Positions 1 to 11,700 of a stretch of DNA of 64,000 bases are shown one piece after another (positions within the stretch are counted from its first letter, which is position 1; each line of letters begins with the position of its first letter). The stretch covers positions 207,582,978-207,646,977 of the forward strand of contig NC_081828.1 in NCBI RefSeq assembly GCF_030867095.1, given 5' to 3'. The translations under genes were made by a program, and so were the position numbers. Below the pieces are notes generated by a model. It had not been told where the DNA came from and made no database searches. It worked only from the letters and a program-made list of their open reading frames with translations. The DNA comes from Alligator mississippiensis. Taxonomy: Eukaryota > Chordata > Crocodylia > Alligatoridae.

Positions 1-13
1 CTGTCCAGCGCAA

Positions 14-139
14 TCACCCCCTGAATGATTTCACTTTTGTGATGTTGGCAGTTTCCGATACAGTTTTGAACATGTGACCAAGGGTATTTCCAACAGCCAT
101 TGTGAATACAACATCAGGGAGTTTTAGATCTGCAGCCAC
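14..139 (-). other. Coding-like stretch, possible exon
   Basis: On the minus strand a TAG ending at 140 is followed directly by an open stretch of 41 codons that ends in TGA at 16-14. The TAG could equally be a splice acceptor. The peptide looks protein-like (it contains LKLPDVVFTMAVGNTLG), with no low complexity. It would be in phase with an ATG (1210-1208) in the CpG-island first exon that ends at 1178. The acceptor has a poor pyrimidine tract, and I recognise no family. It may be an exon of the leftward gene, a transposon remnant or chance. Confidence 0.25.
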
Positions 140-1074
140 CTACAGTCGGTTGCTTCCCTCTTGTGTACGGCCCAAAGGAGAGCAAACAGGTGAAGACATA
201 AAACCACACAGATGGGAGCAGAGCCTGCGCCGTGACGACTCTGAGCAAACAGTTAACGCAGCTAGGAATAACGAGGTCTGGGCCGGCAAGAAGGAGCTGA
301 TCTAACGTGGTCTCAAAGGGAAGTGTTTCTTAAAAGCTCCCTGAAAGGATTCAGAGATAAACTGCGCAGATCCCCGCCGCCCCGCATCCTCCAGCCACCG
401 CTGAGTGAAAGAAAGACGTCGCGGCGGCGAGCCCGTCACAAACCCCGGGGAATAGGTTTAAATAAAATGATACCTTGGGCCTTAGATATTTCTCAAATAC
501 TCGTTCCCACAGGGTAGGACTAAAACCATAACCGTAGTACCTTTGCTGTTGTGGGGGAAGCGGCGGGTCCAACCTCTCGTCACCTGCAAATAACCAAACA
601 ACCGGTTTCTGGGACGCTCCTGCTGCGCCTCGCAGCCCGCGGCGAGACTCGAGGCAATGCCAGCTTCGTTTTCGCTCCTCGTTTTGAGGATGGAAAAATA
701 GAGCCCTTCTCTCGCAAAGAGCGCGGACGCCCGCTGACGTGCAGGACGCTCTTGGCGTTCGGCATCCTGACTCACAGCCCCGGGTGTCATCTCAGGAAGG
801 GTGTTTGCACGCCCAGCCATGTTAGCACCTTGCACAGGGTACGTGGAAACGATCCCCAGATTGACCCGGTTGAGAACTGCGGATCCCATCGGACCAGCAG
901 CGTGCAACTTTCCCCCCCCCTGCAAGACCTTGTCTGTTTGCAAGCTGGATGTGGCAGGTGGGCACCATCCAGCTGTGTAGAGGGGGCTGGGGAAGGGGCA
1001 CAGCTTGGCACCCCCAAAAACGGACGTGACACCACCCACGGGCAAGAATTTACCCCCGCGCCCTAGTGTAGACA
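140..1074. other. CpG-island shore, no supported gene
   Basis: This moderately GC-rich stretch separates the possible exon at 14-139 from the CpG island. Overlapping open frames exist on both strands between about 480 and 1066, but they shadow one another, have no recognisable protein character and are what stop-poor GC-rich DNA produces. A C9 homopolymer lies near 911-920. If the leftward gene is real, this is its first intron. Confidence 0.5.
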
Positions 1075-1400
1075 GCCCTCGGCGGCAGGGGCGGGGCGGG
1101 GCGAGAGGCGGGGGCGGGGCCGAGCCCCCCTAGAGGCGTGGGGAGGCCCCGCCCCTGCTCGCGGAGGCGTCGCTCACCTGCGCGGCGGGTCGCGGCCTGG
1201 CTCCGCGCATGCGCCCTGCGCCTCCTGGTTACCTCCCCCGACGCACCTCTCGGTCCCTACGGAAGCCCGGAAGGGCCGCTGGGCGGGGAGGTCACGTGAG
1301 GGCGGGCGCCGGCGCCATCTTGGCCGCGCTTCCTCGGGCCCCGCCCCAGAGCCCGTCGGGGCGGGGGCACAAAAAGAGCCAAATCTAAATCTGGACGGAT
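1075..1400 (-). promoter_or_regulatory. CpG-island promoter, probably of a leftward gene
   Basis: This dense CpG stretch contains many GC boxes (about 1088-1160), a perfect NRF1 palindrome GCGCATGCGC at 1205-1214, an ETS-like CCGGAAG near 1267, a CACGTG E-box inside GTCACGTGAG at 1291-1300, and a YY1-like CCATCTTGG at about 1315-1324. The YY1 site reads AAGATGGCGC on the minus strand, the usual sense orientation near a start site. There is no TATA box. The combination is typical of a housekeeping promoter. The direction is inferred from the YY1 orientation and the minus-strand donor at 1178; a bidirectional promoter is also possible. Confidence 0.75.
1178..1330 (-). other. Probable first exon, leftward gene
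   Basis: On the minus strand the sequence CGCAG|GTGAGCG gives a near-consensus splice donor after position 1178, inside the CpG island. An ATG at 1210-1208 starts an 11-codon frame that reaches this donor in phase 0. An upstream ATG in the YY1-like site (1318-1316) starts a frame that stops within nine codons. The exon may be largely 5' UTR. The start near 1330 is a guess, as no initiator is evident. The gene's identity cannot be judged from this window. Confidence 0.45.
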
Positions 1401-2614
1401 TGGGTGGTACTAGTTGGCCGCCCGTGGCGCGGGGGATGTTGCGTGGGAGAGGATGCGTTGCGTCCCCACCCGTGGTTTGAGGGGGCTGGGGTGTGTGGCG
1501 ACTCCTTCCATGGGACAGCTTAAAACGGGGGCAGGAGTGAGGGGCAGAGGTTAATCGCACACATTTCAAGGGGGGCGCTGAGGAGCCAGGAGATGCTGCC
1601 CCGTGGGTGAGGGCGTCCTCCCCGCTGTGGGGGAGAGAGCAGTAGCGTAGCCGGGCCAGGAGGAGGTCGATCAGGAGGCCCTGAGACTCGGTGGAGCTGC
1701 TGACGGGAGTGTGTAAACCAAGGTGAAAAAAGGTTGTCCCGTCTAATAAGGGGCTGCCACAATTTCAGCACAAGCGTCTTGAGGAGGTGAAGAGGGGTGC
1801 ACTCGGGATAGGTGTGTGCCGGGGACTCCCTCTGCTGACAAGGGGCAGGTGTTTGGGGGTGTCCATTAAATGCACCAGATACATGCCTGTGGCAGTGGTT
1901 TTGTGGAGAGGTCCACCTAAGGTGGTTTGCAGGATCAAGGTGGAGTATAAGACAGTCCCTTTGCTCTGTGTCCTGCCACTTGGTGTCTGGTCAGTTTGTG
2001 ATCTTGCTGTTTGCAGGAACCCTGGAGTTGGGTGGGATTGACTCGTACTCTCCTGCATAGCTAATAGAAAGTGACATAACCAGTCTAGAATAAGGTGATG
2101 AGACGCCCGAGGAAGGGTACAGGTTTCCCTTGCTGTATGCTGTATATGCATTCCTGGAAAGTGGTGCATAACTTGAATTTGCAAAGAGGGAACCCACTTT
2201 ACAATGTAATAAATAGGGATATGTTCCAAGACCTCAACTGTACTGATCCCCAGACCCATTTCTACCACTTTTACAAGCCAGTTTTGGTACTCGGCAACAG
2301 CAGACAGTACACATAAGCACAGATCACTGTCATAATGGGGATGGCAACTACAGAAACGCATGTCGCAGATCACTAACAAGGAGCATGGATCCACGCAGGA
2401 GACTGTATTTTGGTGTGCCTCACTCCCACAACGCACATCACAAAGCACCTGACTGTTTCCACTACAGGGATCGCACAAGAGTGAATTTACCTTGCATACA
2501 ATGAATTTTTGGTATAAAAAGGGTCATCGCTTAAGAGCAAATTTGGACATACAGAACCTGCAGAAAGGGAGGGAAACCTGTACTGTGATACGCAAAAGCT
2601 TGCTTTTGTCTATA
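1401..2614. other. Intergenic, with one long open frame on - strand
   Basis: This is about 50% GC sequence beside the CpG island. The minus strand is open for about 237 codons (2478-1765), which is long for this composition. The peptide is rich in H, C, S and T, has no recognised domain and has no clear splice sites at its edges. It could be an old transposon fragment or a lineage-specific exon. I see no other feature here. Confidence 0.4.
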
Positions 2615-3297
2615 CTAGTGATTCTCACCATAAACGGACGCGTGCCTCTGGAGGCTGGCGGGGCATGGCAGCTGCCCCCAGGCAGCGGCGGGGGCATGGG
2701 GGCGGCAAGCGAGGAGTTCCTGCAGGCAGCCGCAGTGGTGTCAGCAGCGGGAGTGGGGGGTGCCGACCGGTGGTCAGCCTCCACCCGCAGATGCCACTGA
2801 CACCAGCGACCAGTAGCGATTGGTGACTGCCCGCAGATGCTGCTGGTGGTGTCAGCAGTGAGGGGAGGGGGGTGGTGAGCGGCGACTGCCCGCAGGTGCT
2901 GCTGGCAGCATTGGTGGTACTTCTTTCAGGGGATGCATCGTCAATCTCGAGGTGCACCTGCACCTGTGTGCACCCCGTATGTGTTGCCAATGTTCTCAAC
3001 CTTAAGCTCAAGATGGCCCTTGTTAGACTTGAGGCATCCCTCAGAAAATGCCAGTTGTTCTTAGTTTTCATTTGTTTTTTGACTATGAAAAAATAATAGA
3101 GCAATTTTTCTGTTGAAAGCACTGAGAGAGCCCACAACAAGTCAGAATGTTTTAAAACTGTGTATTCCTATTGGAAATCCTTGGGTTTATTTTATGAATT
3201 ATGTTTGCGCACCTAACAATGATAACATTTTGTGTGGCATCCTGGAAGGATCTCGAGGCATTCCAGTGTGTCATAGTGCCCTGGTTGAGAATCACTG
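2615..3297 (-). mobile_element. hAT-type MITE, composite with a GC-rich repeat
   Basis: The right part (2988-3297) is the reverse complement of the 300-bp hAT MITE at 14869-15168. It starts with TTCTCAACC, ends with GGTTGAGAATCACTG and shares internal blocks with that copy. A further terminus-like TAGTGATTCTCACC lies at 2615. Flanking 8-mers GTCTATAC and ATTTATAC (6 of 8 match) suggest a target duplication around the whole 683 bp. The GC-rich repeat at about 2640-2991 would then lie within the element. This nesting is my inference. Confidence 0.6.
2640..2991 (+). repeat. GC-rich dispersed repeat, copy 1
   Basis: This block of degenerate internal repeats (GACTGCCCGCAG, GTGTCAGCAG and variants) runs from GCGTGCCTC...GGCTGGCGGGGCA to a tail reading GTGCACCCCGTATGTGTTGCC. 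The same head, core phrases and tail recur at about 25940-26183, so it is a dispersed family and not local sequence. Short open frames within it are low-complexity artefacts. I cannot name the family. Confidence 0.6.
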
Positions 3298-3305
3298 ATT
3301 TATAC

Positions 3306-5010
3306 CAACCATGTAGTTGGTCCAATGAAAGATGTCACCCACAAGAATGTTTGTCTCTCGCATTATAGACTAGTTATTTTGATATCATTCTTATCAAAAT
3401 AATAACCCTACAATAAAGCATTCTCATAAGAGCTATCCCATATCAGATAGGCTGGCCAAATTTCCCAGAGACAAGACCTCCATTCAAACAGCTTTAGGAA
3501 TGTCACCAGCCTTATGATGCTACATACTGGAGCCTACTGAATGCAACTCCCACAGGTAGGTCAGTCCAATTAATAGTACTCTGAACTGGGATTCAGGAGT
3601 TGTGGCCCTGAAAGTGATCCAGCTTGGGCATCTGTAAAATGAGGACAGTGATTCTTGATTTTTTAAATATATTTTGAGGTTTTTGGTCGAAAAATGATCT
3701 ACAACAGCTAAACATTTTATTAGAAGGTTGCAAATAATGGGCAGTAATATTACTTCTGTGGACTCATTTACTCAACCAAGACATATCTGGAAGAAGAAAA
3801 TGGGTCTTTCTTGCTGATATCCAGGTATTTCTCTGTTTTACACATGGAGAAGGAACAGAAGAGGAAATGAATAAAAATTCTGGTGTCTTGAATTTTTGTT
3901 TGGATTGGAAATGTATTTTTATACATTAGAACACAATAGAAGTATATTTTGATATTTTTATATAATCTGTTCTAAACATTGCTTTATTAAACAAGTCTGT
4001 TTATATATGGACAGTTGTTTGCTCCCCAATTTACGTGTGCAATATTTAAAGATTTTAAGTTTTAACTACTACATTTTTTTCATGTAACCAAATAGTTTAC
4101 AAAATATAATAGTCTGGTAAAAAAGAGCCTCCTGCAATATTTTTAAGAGTTATAGTAATAATAAGATTTTTTTTCTTACATATATCCAAATTTAGGCCCT
4201 GCGGCACAACTTTGCAACATGCTGGGCAACTCCCAGAATATGGCCAGACTATTTTTGTTCAGAGGTATGATTTTTTTAAACATTTAAATAGTTATGCAGG
4301 TTAGATTCTTAGTGTGGACTCTGTTATATTGGTCTCATGGTGCCTACAACAGATCTACTGATTTTTGTTTTTAATATGCAATTTTTTTATTGCAGTGGAA
4401 GTTTATATGATCAGCCCTAAATTAAGGTAGGCTGGGTGTGTGTTTAGTTATGTTACATCCATGCAAAGGATGTCCATAACATAACACGTAACTTGTAATT
4501 ATGTAGCTGCACAAGAGAGCAGCTCTAGTTTATTGAAACTGGTTTCTAAACAATTTTTATTAAATCTGTGCACAATCTTTAATGGTAGCAATAGTTGCAT
4601 TTTTGGAATATTCCCATGTTTATTGGGAACATCTTTGCAAAATGGTTTTGGCTTGATTTTTATTAGTCTCACTGAGAGTCTTTGGTACTGTAAGTGATGT
4701 AGCTGTAGTGGAGTCTCTACCTAACATGAGATCCAGTCATTCGCAGCCATCTAGCTGGGTTCTTTTAGTCTGTTTTGTTTTAAAATAAAAGGGCATGGTC
4801 TGATTGTGCGATGTGAAATCTAGATACTCCTTATCAGTGAAGGTGGGGGGAAGATTTTTATAAGAACCCGTGGAGTCATGAGAAACATTTTCATTTTTTT
4901 CTTTTAATTTTTAGCCCACTTAAATGGAGCTTTTGTCCATGTGTCTGGAGCATCTAGAGACAACAAAAATGATACTCGACGATAACCTCAGAGCAGCAGT
5001 ACTGCTCACT
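3306..5010. other. AT-rich intergenic DNA
   Basis: No gene is visible. A MIR-like remnant lies at about 3575-3650, with the phrase CATCTGTAAAATGAGGAC. The rest is AT-rich unique-looking sequence. Confidence 0.5.
3575..3650 (+). repeat. MIR-like SINE remnant
   Basis: The order of phrases CTGGGATTCAGGAGTT and CATCTGTAAAATGAGGACAG matches the conserved middle of MIR/CORE-type SINEs. The copy is short and diverged. Confidence 0.5.
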
Positions 5011-5260
5011 GAGCATGTCTACAGGTTCATTAATGTGCTTTTGCTATTGCGCATTAAATTTATTACCTTTAATGTGAGATACTAAGTAAATGCGCATTAC
5101 GCTGCCCTAATGTGCAAAACCACATGCTGTTTTAGTGACACTTCATGCGCAGTAGCCTATTTTTACTGTGCATTAGCTTATTAGCACAGTTATTTATGTG
5201 ATGCTTTAATGTGCAGTAAAATAGGCTACTACGCATTAAAGTGTTCATGTAGACATGCCC
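5011..5260. mobile_element. Palindromic MITE, GCATGTCTACA family
   Basis: The left end GAGCATGTCTACAGGTTCAT and the right end ATGTAGACATGCCC are inverted repeats. The interior is made of repeated ATTAATGTGC/GCGCATTA words arranged symmetrically. Relatives with the same ends lie at 7090-7297 and 20892-21087. There is no coding capacity, so it is a non-autonomous DNA transposon. The superfamily is uncertain. Confidence 0.75.
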
Positions 5261-7089
5261 ATTATAAACCATAATCAGTAAGCCAAGAAAATAAAATGCT
5301 AATGCAACATCCATTCTTGCAATTCATCAGCTTTTCAATTCTCCTTTCAAGTGATCTCATATTCATAGGACCAGATATTTTCTCATTTTTCTTTCCTGCC
5401 TTATGAAATCCCTAACTAACTAACTACCATATTTTAGTTAAATTAGTTAATTACCATAACTAGTTGTAGCCTGTGTCCTTAGACCAACACGGATACAACC
5501 TACACACTTTTATGTTTTTTTAATGATATAGTAAAATCCTACCAGAGACAAGGCACTGTAGTTTTTCCCTCAAAATAGTTAGTAGAAGTAAACCCTGGGG
5601 TGGAAGGTGCCAGGATGACCTCCACAGGCTGTGTCTGTGTTAAAAGATAACCCATGTCTTGGTACCGTTTGGCTTTTACATCAAGACAGATGGGAGGAAA
5701 GGCTTAGGTATGGTCTACACTTAAGTGTTTGAAGTAAACAAACCTATAATTATCCTGGCAGAAATCTTAACATTGATAAAGTTATCACAACAGCAACAAG
5801 AAAATTTCTTTGCCTAGATAGCTCAAACTAGCTCCTTCAAAAGAATAAGCTAGAAGCAGCAAAAGAAATTAAACATGCCCTAAATGAGCTAATTGGACTT
5901 TAACCATTTTTCCACTTTATCCCATCTTTCCAACTGAGCTCACACGGCAAAACAATGCAATTCAGATTACTCAGCTGAAGCTGGTTATATATTCTATGTT
6001 TTATTATTGCATAAATTAATTTGCATTTGATGAGTACGATAGCAAAAACTTTACTGGCTATTTCTTGGTTACTATTCTATGAGCCTGGCAGAGCTAGTGC
6101 CTAATTTATTTCCTGTTGAAACCACTGGTTTTTTAAAAAACCACAGCCTTTTAGTTCTGTGGTGGATCAGGCTTTTAAACAGAAGGAAGAAGACATCTTG
6201 AGCAATGTTTAATATCCTTATTTACCTTCCCAACCCATAAACTAAAAGGAGTGTTATATCAAACAAAAATCCCAACAAAATGGGTTTATTACAACCATAT
6301 TAGCATTCATTAACATTTTTAAGGCAGTTTGAATATGAAAGTGTTGTTCTGTCATCATGGTTATAAAATACGGTAGCACGCTGGGCAAAAACCATGCTGA
6401 TATTCTACTGCGCAGTCAGCATTGCAAAAAAACCCTTTTGCTGGTGCAATTTAGTTAGTACTTCATTAAGCAAGTACTAAACTAAATGCGCAGTAACTAC
6501 TACTCATTAATGAATGTATAAATGTGCCCACTGTCCCTTATGCAGTTCCCAGTTTACTATATAAAGGATTTGTCTATATCAAGAGATTGATTGGCAAAAT
6601 TATAACAGAGTAATTATTCTGCCTTTGCTATACTCAGGTAACTTACCTATTTGGACATGCTTTTCTGGAATAAAAGTAATTTTATACTACAATTATTCTA
6701 GAATAGCATGTTCATAAGGGGAAGTTCTATTGATACAGTTATGTTGAAATTCTACTTTATCTGTTCTGGGCAGTATACCCCTGTAAGTGGGTCTTTAAGT
6801 AACTTTGGCTGTGTAACAAGTCAAGTTGGAAGCTTATTTCTCAGTACTAGACTTAATGTTGAAGTACATAATACTGGTCTAAGCTATGCTTCTTACAGAA
6901 AACTCTACAACTTAAATCAATTCTGCCTTGGGCTTTTTTAATGTCTGTATCTAGCTAGTAATTTGTTTTGGAATGTGAAAATATTTTTCATTAGCATAAG
7001 GTATCAAAAAATCAGAAGGGAGGAGTAGAAAATATATGCTATGTACATCTGATGGACTCCCTGGCCAGTGCAAGATTGTTCACTTCAGT
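5261..7089. other. AT-rich intergenic DNA with MITE fragments
   Basis: No gene is visible. A fragment at about 5462-5505 matches the end of the TTGGTCTAAGGA family seen at 13985. A partial MITE of the TCTACTGCGCAGT type lies at about 6371-6531. The remainder is AT-rich. Confidence 0.5.
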
Positions 7090-7297
7090 GGGTGTGTCTA
7101 CACGTGCGGTGGACTATGTAGTTGTTACGGCACAGTCATTTAGTACTTACTTAACCAAGTACCAAATGATTGCTTAGCAGCCAGTGTTACTGCGCAGTCC
7201 TGTCGCTGCATGGTTATTTTTAGACGCTACCGTGCAGTAGCAACGGGTTTGTTCCTGGCAATGCTATGGCGCCATAGTGTCTCGTGTAGACACGCCC
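7090..7297. mobile_element. Palindromic MITE, GTGTCTACACG family
   Basis: Terminal inverted repeats GGGTGTGTCTACACGTG and CTCGTGTAGACACGCCC bound a 208-bp element. It has inner words such as TACTGCGCAG and AGTACTTACTTAACC arranged symmetrically. It has no reading frame. Confidence 0.75.
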
Positions 7298-8089
7298 AAT
7301 GTTCACTGTTTTCTAGGGCTATCTCATTCCATGTTGAAACAGTGCAAGAAATTGTTCCTCTCCTGTGAAACTGTATTGTACATCTATCTGTGTGACCCTG
7401 TGCAGTTTTTGTTAGGTAGCAACATTTCCTTACTTCATTTAAAACCACATCAGTACAGCATTCCTAAATTCTTCTCACTGTAGTTAAAGAAAACACATGC
7501 GTATGTTTTCAGTAAGCTGCTGGAAAAACACAAGGTAACTGCACAATTTTTTGAATAGTATTTAGATATTTACTGTATTAATCCCATCAAGTATGGCAAT
7601 TGAAATACTGAAGGTTTTATTCACTAATTTTAAAATACATCTGACAATTTATTATAAATGACACTTGAAGGTAAATGAATAACAAAACCATGTTCTAAAA
7701 CCTGTGTCCTCTGTTGCTTGTTCAAACATCAAATCTTTTTGCTTTATCAGCTGCTTTTGAAGGTGCTAATCTTTATTACAGCTCCTTCAAATGTTTTGTA
7801 ATCTTGTTAAGATAAAATTTTATTCAGTAAATATCAGTAGTTTGGGTGCAGAGAAAAGAAGAAATAACTGCAAACTGAACTAAGTTATGTAATTCTTCCT
7901 ATATTTGATGAGATAAACGCGAGTATGGGTATCCTAATGATGCTATAGAGATTGTTGTTTATGACCAACACCCTTTATGACAGTGCTACTTATTTAACAG
8001 ACTACATTCTAAGAAACTTTACACTATTAGCAGATCGTCATTGTGTAAAGTATTAAGTCCTTAGCAAGTAAATCAAAATGACTTTAAAA
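7298..8089. other. 3' flank of the minus-strand gene
   Basis: This AT-rich sequence lies beyond the putative polyadenylation site of the minus-strand gene. I see no recognisable gene or repeat. Confidence 0.5.
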
Positions 8090-8095
8090 TTTATT
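8090..8095 (-). promoter_or_regulatory. Poly(A) signal AATAAA
   Basis: A canonical AATAAA lies on the minus strand 55 bases past the TAA stop of the 8151-28171 gene. Its position fits a short 3' UTR. Other AT-rich hexamers further left could be used instead. Confidence 0.5.
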
Positions 8096-8150
8096 CTACT
8101 GAAATTTTACTTAAATTTCTTACTAAATCTTAAATATTATGGAAATTCTG

Positions 8151-8725
8151 TTATGGTGAGACATATAATCCAAGTCTTTTTGCAGCTTCTGAGATCCTGG
8201 GTGTTTTTTTCTGAGGAAAAGGGTAAAAGGTTAGCTTGTTGGAAGCTGGCATACATTTTGTGGATGAAATCCGTTGATCTGTCCAAATTACTGAAGTGAC
8301 TGACTTCAAAGGAGAATTCTGGCTGATGTCTGAAATGGAGCCACTATTCTCACCAGTGGGACTGCTTAACGCACTTGAATTTTCCAGTTCATCAAGTAAT
8401 TTTGTGGCTTGTTCATTCATTGTTTGTGATTTTTCACATGGCAGTGTGATATTTTCCTTCAGAGTCAGTCTCTCGTTGTCAAAGCTACATCGTTTGTTCT
8501 TGCAGTGGGAAAGATCACAATCTCTCTGGCAACCAGCTTGCACTAGTCGATGGATTCCTAAGTGGGTACGCCACGCTGAATTGTCTTCTATGTTGCCATT
8601 GCAAGTCAACTCCAGGCTGACGTTTCTGACATGAAGGCATTCTTTAAATGCTTTTGTTTTCCTTACTTTCTTATTAATTAGAACTGCATTGACCATTGAT
8701 TCGTCATGAACAGAATCATTCTCAC
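8151..8725 (-). CDS. Terminal exon of the uncharacterised gene
   Basis: The acceptor is a pyrimidine-rich run ending TTCTTCACAG just right of 8725. The exon begins with two bases that complete a Gly codon, then reads 190 codons to TAA at 8153-8151. The product is polar, Asn/Ser/Lys-rich and Cys-containing. It ends with a short basic stretch and VSP. No transmembrane segment is seen. Confidence 0.75.
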
Positions 8726-11700
8726 CTGTGAAGAAAATACATATATACACATTATTACTGTGGCAAAAATTAAAGATCCAGTTTCTACAGCATAAATTCA
8801 AGCAGAGAGTTTTTTAAGGACCAGTGGGTCTGTGGTGGTTGTTCTGCCTATTAGGAGTGCAAGTTCTGTTTTTGTCTGGGTGAAGGGGGATGATGCTTCT
8901 TATTCACCTATACAGCGCTGAATGCATAGATGTTGCTCCCTAGGTCAGTCAAATAATAAAAATGATGAACAAAATACTGTGCTGAGCTAGAGTCTATATC
9001 AGCGGTGGGCAAAACGGTGGATCCAGCCAGTGGCTGGACTCCATTTCCCAGCAGCCCCTGCCTGTATGGCTGGGGCCAGTTTCCATGGAGATCCCAGCAG
9101 CGCTGCGCTGTAATAGTGCAAGGCTGGAGTTTCCATGGATACTGGCCCCAGCAGTGCTGGCAGGGTGCATGGCAGGGCGGAGAGCTGTTCTGGAGCTGCT
9201 GGGATTTTGTAGTGGTGACAGTACGGTCTGGAGCCAGGGCAGAGATGCAGTCTGCAGCCTGCATGTTCCAGGCAGGGGCACGCAGGCTGGACCATGCTGT
9301 CACTGCTGCAAGGAGCCAGGGCAGAGCTGCGATCTGCTGCCTGCACACTCCGGCCCAAAGCATGCTGGCTGCATATCGTGGCTCTGCCCTGGCTCCGGGC
9401 CATGGTATCACCGCCGCAAGATCCCAGCGGCTCCGTAGCAGCTCCCTACCCTGCTGTGTGCAAGTGCTGCTGGGGCCAATCTCCATGGAAACACCAGCCT
9501 TGCAGGACCGCTGCTGCTGGGGTGTCCATGGAAACCAGATCCAGCGGTGTGGGCAGGGGCTGTTGGGAAATGGAGTCCACTGCCAGCTGGATCTGGCCTG
9601 TGGGCCACACTTTGCTCGCCCCTGGTCTATATAAACAGAGTTTGCCAGCTGACTTTCGCAGATGAGAAAAAATTACTGAGAAGTATGGGTTCTTTTCATA
9701 TGAATAGAGTCACTGTTATCCCAGAAATGTAGCTACTCTGTCTCTTCAGTGATTTTTGATGTACTTTATTCACAGATTAGAAATATAGTGTGTATGCCTC
9801 TCATTGCCTTTTACTGGATGGGATCAGATTTTTGTTAGTGCAAAACAAGATTTATTTTAACCTAACACACACTATAGTAATGGTGATACCTAATACATAG
9901 GAAAACTCTAAGCTGGACAGGTAAGATATAGGTGCAGTATATTATCTAATCAAGGCAGACAGATGCTCAGCTTGGAATTCCCCTGCCATAGGCAATTTAA
10001 GACAAAATGTTGGCCACTTAGGGTTGCTTAAGTAGTACCCACCTGTGCTTTCATTCTGTTCCCTCACCCACAGGGGGTGAGAGATGCAAATGCCTTCTAC
10101 AGTCACCTCATTAGGAAGTTTGCTTATTTTAAAACAGAAATGTACTAAGAAAATAACATCACATATAATTGTAGCCTCGAGTAATGAGACTGCTAGAGCC
10201 AGTTTCTACCCTGACTTAACTCTCAGTGCCTCCACTGAGCATAATTAGATTTTACAGAAGATCCAGGTCAGTGTAGAATTTAACAGTGTCTTAATTCATG
10301 GGAGACAACCTGATCTATGGGTCTGTATACAGGACAGGGTCGAGTTTTTGTATTTGTGCCTTGTGAATATCAGTATTGCCATTTTCTTTTTATGAGATTT
10401 ATAGCTAATCTCTGATTATTCTTAAATGTTTGTAATTTACCATTATTAAATATTTGTAAAGCACTATGTAAATATGATAAATTATTAATGTACAAGATGT
10501 AAGGTAAATATTACTAGTAAGGTAAAGGCAGCTTTAGTATATGCAGTCATTGAATTATTGAAGACCTTTGTACTTTTAAAATGACCGGAAGCTGAGCCCT
10601 TACACTTAAAACATTTGATACTTACTAACATACAAGTAATAATGAAATACATTTTTAGTTAGTGTATATCCTGCTTAAAGTGGAAATTGTGAAGGATGTT
10701 GGTCTTCAATCACTACTTTGATTTACCTGCAGAGACACCTGTTGAAGTTTGGAGTCTGAGGAATATTAAACCAAATAATAGGGATAGAAAATTACTGACT
10801 ATATTTAAAAATAAAATAAAGTTATTTAAGTGGATCACAGGGAGTTCAACCTTTCAGCCTAGGATTTAAAATTGAACTGTTGTTTTTGGAAGCGAATGGG
10901 ACTCTCCCTATAACATTTTAGTAATTGTTTTTTCTCTGGTGCAGTGGTCTTTACAATAAAAACAGAAGTGTCGGATCCACTTGTTTGACTGGAACTATCA
11001 AACAGTAACAAAATCTGTTTCTTCCAAGACACTTAAAAAAGTTCTCTCTAAGGATGAGAGAACGTGTAAAGTATTGTTGCTTTGAAAGTTGATGTACGGT
11101 GTTACTTTAACTCAGTTAGGCTCTACAAGAGGTAATGTGCATAGAATTCACAGATGACCTTTTCAGAGAAGTCTGAAGGCTGTACATATGCAATGGGCTA
11201 CATCTGCAGTATATTACGTAACTCTCCCGCACTCCAAGGTAATTCTTTTATTTACGTTGGTTAATCTTCTGACACTGCATTGAACTCTGCTGTTAAAGTA
11301 TTACTTACACTGGCCTCATTGCAAGCATGTTATATTACTTGTCCTTTTTAACTTGCACTTTTAAATAAAGGGCTGTTACTGCAAGGTCTTTATATTTTTC
11401 AAGGTTTCCAAGGAGCATGTGTTGTTTGACTTTCACAATAGCCTTAGAAACTATGAAGAAGCTCTCTGCAGGCAGGGTCCTTTTAATTGCTTTACACAAC
11501 TATATACTTTGAGTGTCCTTCCCAGTCTAGTTCCCAGAACAACAATCACTTTTCATTTCCAAGCCTATCATACACAGTGAATTCACTGCCTTATTTTTCT
11601 CAAGTGGAGAGTTTCAAAGCCTGCTGCCTTCCTTGTCTTCTCAAATATCAGGATGAGACTTAAGTGTGACCACATCTGTTCTTAGCAGGGACAGAAGAAA

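Noticed and set aside
482-1066. Overlapping 171- and 187-codon frames on opposite strands
   Set aside because: They are mutual shadows in stop-poor CpG-shore DNA with no protein-like character or splice context.
9000-9665. Several 95-209-codon frames on both strands
   Set aside because: All lie within the fold-back hAT element; the GC-rich inverted arms generate matching frames on each strand.
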